Origin: Synchiropus splendidus
Lineage: Eukaryota; Chordata; Actinopteri; Syngnathiformes; Callionymidae
Assembly (NCBI RefSeq): GCF_027744825.2
Contig: NC_071347.1
Span: forward strand, 22,858,001 to 22,922,000
Length of the DNA stretch: 64,000 bases
Direction of reading: 5' to 3'
The number at the start of each line of letters is the position of its first letter. Position 1 is the first letter of the stretch. Shown here one piece after another: positions 60,101 through 64,000 of the stretch. The notes below the pieces were generated by a model. That model was given only the letters and a program-made list of their open reading frames with translations. It had not been told where the DNA came from and did no database searches. Made by a program: the position numbers and the translations under genes.

Positions 60101-60826
60101 AACACGGAACACTGTATGGCGCAGACGTAAACAAACATGGCTGACCTCCAGGTCCAGCTCGAGCTCATTTGCAAAGCTCCTGTCTTGTTGTTCCAGAACC
60201 ACAAATGAACGTCCACCACTATTTGAGAATGCATGTTTTTATTTTTAATCTGCTGCTAAATCCGCCGCTCTGCGCTGCACCGATCTAAACAGTGGGTGAC
60301 ACCCTGGAGGGGCGAACCTCAGGTCTCCTGAACAGACTTGTTTGTAGACGCACATCACAGTGTGGCGGTGGCAGCAGCACCACACAGTCACATGACTCAG
60401 AGGAAGAGCCCAGCGGTCAACTGACGGCTGTCTCCACAGAGGAGAGGAACTACATCTGCGACCAGTGCGGCCAGACCTTCAAGCAGAGGAAACATCTGTC
60501 GGTGCACCAGCTCAGACACTCGGGAGCCAAACCCCTGCAGTGAGTACCAGACCAGGTCCGGCCCGGACCCCTCTCACCCCCCGCCGCCTCACACCCCCCC
60601 TCCGTGTCCCCGCAGGTGTGAGGTCTGTGGTTTCCAGTGTCGGCAGCGCGCGTCCCTCAAGTATCACATGACCAAACACAAGGCGGAGGCCGACCTGGAG
60701 TTCGCCTGCGTCATGTGCCGCAAGCGCTTCGAGAAGGCCCACAACCTCAACGTGCACATGTCCATGGTGCACCCGCTCATCCACCAGCCGCCACCGCCGT
60801 CGCAGCTGAGCCAGCAGGACAGATGA
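57046..60826 (+). CDS. znf276: Zinc finger protein 276 (ZAD domain plus five C2H2 fingers), ten coding exons
   Basis: Predicted nuclear DNA-binding protein. Coding join: 57046-57157, 57723-58035, 58098-58540, 58874-58916, 59031-59114, 59177-59281, 59356-59431, 59506-59623, 60440-60539, 60616-60826; all GT-AG and in phase, giving 534 residues. A zinc-finger-associated domain (ZAD) at about residues 44-124 has the Cys pairs C45/C48 and C109/C112. A middle region is acidic (Glu run in exon 3), then basic (KKPGPKPGWKKKFKTKG). Five C2H2 fingers follow, with zinc ligands C379/C384/H394/H398, C407/C412/H425/H430, C438/C441/H454/H458, C466/C469/H482/H486 and C496/C499/H512/H517. ZAD is rare in vertebrates and ZNF276 is its best-known carrier. 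The tail-to-tail fanca neighbour supports orthology, because human ZNF276 overlaps FANCA in the same way. Confidence 0.95.
57158..57722 (+). other. znf276: znf276 intron 1
   Basis: Non-coding. No repeat or RNA gene is supported. Confidence 0.8.
57723..58035 (+). CDS. znf276: znf276 coding exon 2 (ZAD)
   Basis: Follows CCCCCACAG. Encodes ATVCRLCHGRFSPRSLRHAF through YICKKCHAKFYKCHNILKRF, the whole ZAD. Ends in AG before GTGAGC. Confidence 0.96.
58098..58540 (+). CDS. znf276: znf276 coding exon 3
   Basis: Follows GATCCAGCAG. Encodes FSSDSKCLHRLVSWAHHHAE and CRYCPNLKEVLEGRCLGSVR, conserved in ZNF276, then a Pro run and an acidic Glu run of low complexity. Ends before GTGAGT. Confidence 0.93.
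58541..58873 (+). other. znf276: znf276 intron 3
   Basis: Mostly dispersed repeat copy D. Confidence 0.85.
58583..58795 (+). repeat. Dispersed GTGGGGAC-type fish repeat, copy D
   Basis: Runs from CTATCCTTGTGAGGACC through ACCAGGACTGAGACCCAG to TTGTGGGGACCTGCCAAA. Preceded by a short CA run. Confidence 0.75.
58874..58916 (+). CDS. znf276: znf276 coding exon 4
   Basis: Follows GTCACTGCAG. Encodes RLDERQVDGSLSE; a short exon of 43 bp that keeps phase. Ends before GTGAGT. Confidence 0.85.
59031..59114 (+). CDS. znf276: znf276 coding exon 5
   Basis: Follows GTGTGTGCAG. Encodes AASEDVCDRGDLVSWSDAEQ then SEPSPKK. Ends before GTGAGT. Confidence 0.9.
59177..59281 (+). CDS. znf276: znf276 coding exon 6 (basic region)
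   Basis: Follows CTCTGCAG. Encodes PKVRKKPGPKPGWKKKFKTK, a likely nuclear-localisation stretch. Ends before GTGAGA. Confidence 0.93.
59356..59431 (+). CDS. znf276: znf276 coding exon 7 (finger 1)
   Basis: Follows GTGGTCAG. Encodes EELPNIYKCPYAGCTAVYKA and PEGLK. Finger 1 is split by the next intron. Ends before GTCAGC. Confidence 0.94.
59506..59623 (+). CDS. znf276: znf276 coding exon 8 (fingers 1-2)
   Basis: Follows TCTCCACCAG. Encodes KHIREHHEEVRERPCPHPGC then NKVFMIDRYLQRHLKLIHT. Ends before GTACAC. Confidence 0.95.
59626..59649. repeat. (CA)12 microsatellite
   Basis: Begins immediately inside znf276 intron 8 and leads into repeat copy E. Confidence 0.93.
59653..59845 (+). repeat. Dispersed GTGGGGAC-type fish repeat, copy E
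   Basis: CCTTGTGGGGACCTCTCCCC through ACCAGACTGAGACCCAGTTA to GTGGGGACCTGCCAAATG. It ends with GAGCCCACACAC. Confidence 0.78.
60440..60539 (+). CDS. znf276: znf276 coding exon 9 (finger 3)
   Basis: Follows GTCTCCACAG. Encodes EERNYICDQCGQTFKQRKHL then SVHQLRHSGAKPL. Ends in CA before GTGAGT. Confidence 0.96.
60616..60826 (+). CDS. znf276: znf276 coding exon 10 (fingers 4-5, C-terminus)
   Basis: Follows GTCCCCGCAG. Encodes CEVCGFQCRQRASLKYHMTK and FACVMCRKRFEKAHNLNVHM, then a Pro/Gln-rich tail and TGA. Confidence 0.96.
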
Positions 60827-60860
60827 CGGCGGGCCGCCCTGCTGTGCTGAGGCTCGGCCA

Positions 60861-60874
60861 CCAGCAGGGGGCGC
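60861..60874 (+). promoter_or_regulatory. CTCF-like motif in znf276 3' UTR
   Basis: CCAGCAGGGGGCGC is a full match to the CTCF core consensus, between the two convergent genes. Confidence 0.5.
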
Positions 60875-60956
60875 CAGAGAGTCCACGGCAGGGAAGGACT
60901 TTTGTATTTTAGTAAATTATTCCAACGTTGTCGAGCGTTTGTCAGGAGCAGGTGTA

Positions 60957-60962
60957 AATAAA
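60957..60962 (+). terminator. znf276: znf276 polyadenylation signal
   Basis: AATAAA 131 bp after the znf276 stop, followed by GTGTG-type sequence. It is the first canonical signal after the stop. Confidence 0.7.
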
Positions 60963-61025
60963 GGTGTGAAGTGAAGCTGCTCTGCAGGGGGCGACGCCAC
61001 GTACCGTGCACGCATGCGTGTGACC

Positions 61026-61118
61026 TCACAGGAAGTCCATCTCTGGACTCAGGCTTCCAGGCTCCAGCCGCGCAGACAGCGCCGCGGCCACCTCCGGGTC
61101 GGGACACGAGGACTGCAG
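61026..61118 (-). CDS. fanca: fanca last coding exon
   Basis: After acceptor TCTGCTGCAG it encodes LQSSCPDPEVAAALSARLEP then GSLSPEMDFL and TGA. The upstream intron is only 59 bp. Confidence 0.88.
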   Translation of the reverse strand: MQSSCPDPEVAAALSARLEPGSLSPEMDFL

Positions 61119-63015
61119 CTGCAGCAGAGCGCAGTGGTCAACAGCAGGCGGCGCCATGAGCGAGAGCCAGGACTCACCTGAGCCAGCTGCCCGGAGGACA
61201 GGGGCGGGGCCTCTGACAGGCAGCGGAGGAGCAGGCGCTTGGCTCCATCCAGAACCTCCTGCGGGAGAGGGAGAGGAGAGACGCAGTGAGCGGGCCGCTC
61301 TTGGCCTGCGGCGCCACGGTGCCACTCACCTGAGCAGGACTAGGCACCGGACCGTCCAGGAAGAGCTGCAGCAGCTGGGTGTAGCAGGGGAGGGCGGTGA
61401 GCAGGAAGGCCGGGCAGCTGGAGGCCTGCTGCTGCAGCTGGGGGCTCAGCTGCTGCAGCAGGCTGCACAGGACACAGCAGTCAGAGGAGCTGCAGCCCAG
61501 CGCAGCGCAGACGCTCACCTGAAGAAGGCCCAGGGCAGCAGCCGGCTCACGTCCGCGGGCGTCGCCAGGGCCACAGCCTTGGAAGCGGCTGCAGCGAAGG
61601 ACACGCCGTTACGTCGTCGCCGCTCGCTGCAGTGTTCGAGTCTTACCGTCAGGTGTGAAGAGCAGCAGCCAGTCGGGCCAGTGGGCCAGCCGGGCCAGGA
61701 CCTGCGAGCAGAGCCGCAGGGGAGGCTGCGGGCTCCACTCCTGCAACAGAGAGCAGGGGTCAGCGGGGGCCGGCACCAGGAGCTGCGGGGCCGGGGTCAC
61801 CTGAGGGCGCAGCCAGGCCGACACGTAGCTGCTGACGGCCAGGAACAGCAGGTGGACCAGCACCTGGACAGGACCAGAACCTCCCTCAGAGACCCGCCTC
61901 AGAGCAGCGGCCGTGGCTGGTGCTCACCTCTCGGTGTCGGCTGTCCGTGTCGGGGCGCAGCAGCTCCAGCGCCGAGCTCAGGTCTCCAGCTGTCCAGGCT
62001 GTGAAGAGAGCAGCGGCCAGCAGCAGCGGCGGGGCGGAGGCCGGGGGCGGGGGGGGCTGCAGCAGCTTCCCCGTCCTCACGCTACACACACATACACGCA
62101 GGTTTGAGAAGGGAAGGCTCAGCTGGGGCGACGGTCCGGTACCTGCAGGCCCAGTGATGAGCAGAGGAGAGAAGCTGCAGCGGCTCTGGAAGATCAGCTC
62201 CGTCACGGCGACACGTGGCGGCAGCAGAGAGACGCTCCCACCACAGCTGCACACACACACACACGAGCTCAACCTTCCTCTCTACTGCTCACGGCCAGGA
62301 AACGTACCACGGTGGAGACCAGCAGCAGGGGACACTGCAGGCTGATCTGAGTCCAGCACCTGTTGAACTCGGCGGGTCCACAGCGAGTGGCGGCACGCAG
62401 CAGGCCCTGCAGAGCAGCAGCAGGTGAGGGGTGCGGCACGCGGCGGCGGTGCACGAGCGGCTCTCACCTTCAGGAAGTGAGACGTCACCGGGAAGGATAG
62501 GCCACCGCCCGCGGCACAGACCCGCCTCTGAGGCGGCAGCAGCAGAGTCAGGAGGAGATGCAGAGGTCACGGGGGTCGCAGACTCACCTGGTGCAGGTTG
62601 ATGTGCTTCACCAGAGCTGTGCAGTCCAGAGTCGTCCTGCCACCGAGGGTCACCACTTTGATGAAACACACCGACGGCAGAGCCAGAAGAACCCTGGCCA
62701 CACGCCAGAGGACAAGACACTGTAGCCGGCCCTCATAAGGTTTAGAGGGTTCAAACCTCAAAATAACTGGGTCTCAGTCTGGTTCAGGTGAGCCATGCGT
62801 GTAGGGGGAGAGGTCCTCACAAGGACGGCGGTACAGATGTGTGCGTGTGTGTCTACCTGTTCCACACGGTCACAGCAAGCTCAGCTCCCACGCTCTCCGT
62901 GTCCGACAGCCTCTGAGACACCAGCTCAAACAGGAAGTCAGAGAGATGCGGCGCGTCCGGGCGGCTGCAGTAGAGGGCGCCGAGCTCCTCGTCCAGCACC
63001 AGGTCCTGAGCGCGC

Positions 63016-63052
<37 letters not shown>

Positions 63053-63460
63053 CAGAACCCGCTGTGGAGCTGGGACCCTGGGGCTGCAGGAGGGTCAAGA
63101 GTCACGTCTGCTTCACTTCCTACAGAGCTGTAGCTGCTGAAGCAGCGGAGCTACAGCTCTGTAGGAAGCCTCTGCTGTGGGAGGCAGATGGAGTCACCTG
63201 GACCCTGGAGTCCAAGTTGGTCGGAAGCTGCACCGACTCAGGCTCAAATGACTTGATTATTCCAGTCAGTCAGGGGTCACCAGAGGTCACGCCGCCCAAC
63301 AGTTTTCATACAGCTAAAAGCACCAGTGCTGCCGAACACTGACGCCTCATCTTTAACCAGTCCAACACCCCTGATGCCGGTCCTCACGAGGGTCCCACAC
63401 ACCTGCAGGCGGCCGAGGATGTCCGACAGACAGGTGTCTGAGCTCTGAGGGCGGGGCTTC
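61026..63460 (-). CDS. fanca: Fanconi anaemia group A protein, C-terminal part (13 coding exons; gene continues past the right edge)
   Basis: Subunit of the Fanconi core complex (with FANCG and FAAP20), which supports FANCL-dependent monoubiquitination of FANCD2-FANCI in interstrand-crosslink repair. Minus-strand exons in transcript order: 63460-63403, 63005-62857, 62693-62588, 62527-62468, 62406-62308, 62246-62143, 62081-61928, 61863-61801, 61740-61647, 61588-61519, 61462-61330, 61258-61178, 61118-61026. All are GT-AG and in phase, giving 420 residues and a TGA. Recognition rests on the Leu-rich helical C-terminus: RLLPWAFFSLLQQL, CYTQLLQLFLDGP, AKRLLLRCLSEAP and CPDPEVAAALSARLEP align with the end of human FANCA (its CDPEVSAALQSR region). 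The convergent znf276 neighbour supports this. Eleven of twelve introns here are 56-163 bp. Confidence 0.93.
61178..61258 (-). CDS. fanca: fanca coding exon (penultimate)
   Basis: Encodes EVLDGAKRLLLRCLSEAPPL then SSGQLAQ. Acceptor CTCTCCCGCAG, donor GTGAGT, phase 0 at both ends. Confidence 0.9.
61330..61462 (-). CDS. fanca: fanca coding exon (third from end)
   Basis: Encodes LLQQLSPQLQQQASSCPAFL then LTALPCYTQLLQLFLDGPVP and SPAQ. Donor GTGAGT, acceptor TCCTGTGCAG. Confidence 0.9.
61519..61588 (-). CDS. fanca: fanca coding exon (fourth from end)
   Basis: Encodes ASKAVALATPADVSRLLPWA then FF. The split Ser codon joins the next exon. The downstream intron is 56 bp. Confidence 0.9.
61647..61740 (-). 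CDS. fanca: fanca coding exon (fifth from end)
   Basis: Encodes EWSPQPPLRLCSQVLARLAH then WPDWLLLFTPD. Donor GTAAGA. Confidence 0.9.
61801..61863 (-). CDS. fanca: fanca coding exon (sixth from end)
   Basis: Encodes VLVHLLFLAVSSYVSAWLRP plus Q, phase 0 at both ends. Donor GTGACC, acceptor CCTGTCCAG. Confidence 0.88.
61928..62081 (-). CDS. fanca: fanca coding exon (seventh from end)
   Basis: Encodes VRTGKLLQPPPPPASAPPLL then LAAALFTAWTAGDLSSALEL. The Pro run is low complexity. Acceptor TGTGTGTAG, donor GTGAGC. Confidence 0.85.
62143..62246 (-). CDS. fanca: fanca coding exon (eighth from end)
   Basis: Encodes LWWERLSAAATCRRDGADLP then EPLQLLSSAHHWAC. This frame, not the other open one across the same bases, fits the phases of both neighbours. 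Confidence 0.82.
62308..62406 (-). CDS. fanca: fanca coding exon (ninth from end)
   Basis: Encodes GLLRAATRCGPAEFNRCWTQ then ISLQCPLLLVSTV. Phase 0, donor GTACGT. Confidence 0.87.
62468..62527 (-). CDS. fanca: fanca coding exon (tenth from end)
   Basis: A 60-bp exon encoding RRVCAAGGGLSFPVTSHFLK. Acceptor GCCGCCTCAG, donor GTGAGA. Confidence 0.8.
62588..62693 (-). CDS. fanca: fanca coding exon (eleventh from end)
   Basis: Encodes VLLALPSVCFIKVVTLGGRT then TLDCTALVKHINLHQ. Donor GTGAGT, acceptor GTGGCCAG. Confidence 0.88.
62731..62826 (-). repeat. Dispersed GTGGGGAC-type fish repeat, copy F (truncated)
   Basis: Inverted copy with CTCAAAATAACTGGGTCTCA, GGTTCAGGTGAGCCATG and GAGGTCCTCAC, inside a fanca intron of 163 bp. 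Confidence 0.65.
62857..63005 (-). CDS. fanca: fanca coding exon (twelfth from end)
   Basis: Encodes DLVLDEELGALYCSRPDAPH then LSDFLFELVSQRLSDTESVG and AELAVTVWN. Acceptor GCGCGCTCAG, donor GTAGAC. Confidence 0.9.
63020..63050. repeat. (CA)15 microsatellite
   Basis: CA units in the fanca intron, 15 bp from the exon that ends at 63005. Confidence 0.93.
63116..63168. repeat. Perfect 20-bp inverted repeat (hairpin)
   Basis: CTTCCTACAGAGCTGTAGCT at 63116-63135 pairs exactly with 63149-63168 across a 13-nt spacer that can pair further (GCTG with CAGC). It lies in a 397-bp fanca intron. Confidence 0.92.
63403..63460 (-). CDS. fanca: fanca coding exon (thirteenth from end; first in window)
   Basis: Encodes KPRPQSSDTCLSDILGRLQ. 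Donor GTGTGT (GT consensus but weak), acceptor TCCTCAG. Upstream exons are beyond the window. Confidence 0.8.
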
Positions 63461-64000
63461 CTGAGGAGGGAGGAGCCTGGGGTTAGGAGGAAGCTGAAGG
63501 GGGTTCAGCAGCATGAAATGTACTAGAAATACACGCTCATATATGTGTCAGAAATATGGGAAATACATCATATTAGACACCATTCAAGTATATATCAATT
63601 GATGTGTGCAGGAAATTGCATCTTAAAGATATAAACACTAACAATGACAAATGATTGTGAGCAAAAAAGAAACATGCGAGTGAACGGAGGGAGGCTTCCT
63701 AACAGAAATACACACAGTCTGTTGTTCATAGCAGGAGGAAACTAAAGAGCGTAGTTTACTTTTTAAGTTTCTAGATTCTAGATGAATCACATGAGTAACA
63801 TTTTTTTCAATCAGATCAATGCAATTGAAGGGACGTAAAACAAAAACGGAGAGGACGGGAGTCCATATGAATGTGAAGTGGAGGACTGCTTTTTCTAGGG
63901 TTTTTCAGCTTGAGTTTGTGATCATCTGACAGGTGACCTTTCTTCTCCCTGACCCTCGGTGTGAAGACTAATGTGGCAACAACAGAGCGGGTGGAAAGCA
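63461..64000 (-). other. fanca: fanca intron running off the right edge
   Basis: AT-rich in the middle. No further exon with matching phase was recognised before the window ends. Confidence 0.7.

Larger units (their letters stand above)
59624..60439 (+). other. znf276: znf276 intron 8
   Basis: (CA)n at 59626-59649, dispersed repeat copy E, then about 600 bp of plain non-coding DNA. On the minus strand AATAAA/ATTAAA at 60238-60249 could serve as a fanca poly(A) signal. Confidence 0.8.

Noticed and set aside
61156..62004. 282-codon plus-strand frame
   Set aside because: Antisense shadow of GC-rich fanca exons. The minus strand has thirteen phase-consistent exons, the plus strand has none.
61886..62272. 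Alternative minus-strand frame reading through two fanca exons and the intron between them
   Set aside because: Its phase does not fit both flanking exons, while the LWWERL frame does, and the 61-bp intron has good GT and AG sites.
1..64000. CRISPR array, bacterial operon, rRNA or integrated virus
   Set aside because: No direct repeats with unique spacers, no ribosome binding sites and no rRNA signatures. No reverse transcriptase or capsid-like frame was recognised.

Overview
This is nuclear genomic DNA of a vertebrate, most probably a teleost fish. The evidence is split genes with GT-AG introns, many (CA)n and (GT)n microsatellites, hAT-like and other short inverted-repeat DNA transposons, a small interspersed repeat typical of fish introns, and proteins that match vertebrate families exon by exon. 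There are no bacterial operons, ribosome binding sites or CRISPR arrays. The species cannot be named from the sequence.

Four protein genes can be assembled exon by exon with consistent splice phases. (1) smpd3 (neutral sphingomyelinase 2), plus strand: nine coding exons from 6375 to 23602, giving 711 residues. (2) septin7, plus strand: thirteen coding exons from 27968 to 54502, giving 429 residues. (3) znf276 (ZAD plus five C2H2 fingers), plus strand: ten coding exons from 57046 to 60826, giving 534 residues. (4) fanca (Fanconi anaemia core-complex subunit), minus strand: the last thirteen coding exons from 63460 down to 61026; the rest of the gene lies beyond the right edge. znf276 and fanca meet tail to tail with only about 200 bp between their stop codons. 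The same arrangement is known in human.

Layout: 1-6119 is non-coding flank upstream of smpd3 with transposon remnants and GT-rich DNA. 6120-23602 is smpd3. 23603-27700 holds the smpd3 3' UTR and intergenic DNA. 27700-56200 is septin7, with an 11.7-kb second intron and a roughly 410-bp pure pyrimidine tract in intron 5. 56650-61000 is znf276 with a CpG-rich promoter. 61026-64000 is fanca with a run of introns of only 56-71 bp.

The genes do not form a pathway. smpd3 makes ceramide at membranes, septin7 builds septin filaments, znf276 is a predicted DNA-binding protein and fanca acts in crosslink repair. The most unusual observation is in smpd3. Its linker before the catalytic domain carries eight Cys-Pro-(Val/Leu)-His-type motifs spaced 10-14 residues apart. 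I do not recall this array in mammalian nSMase2, and its codons vary while the motif is kept. It resembles CP-type haem regulatory or metal-binding motifs.
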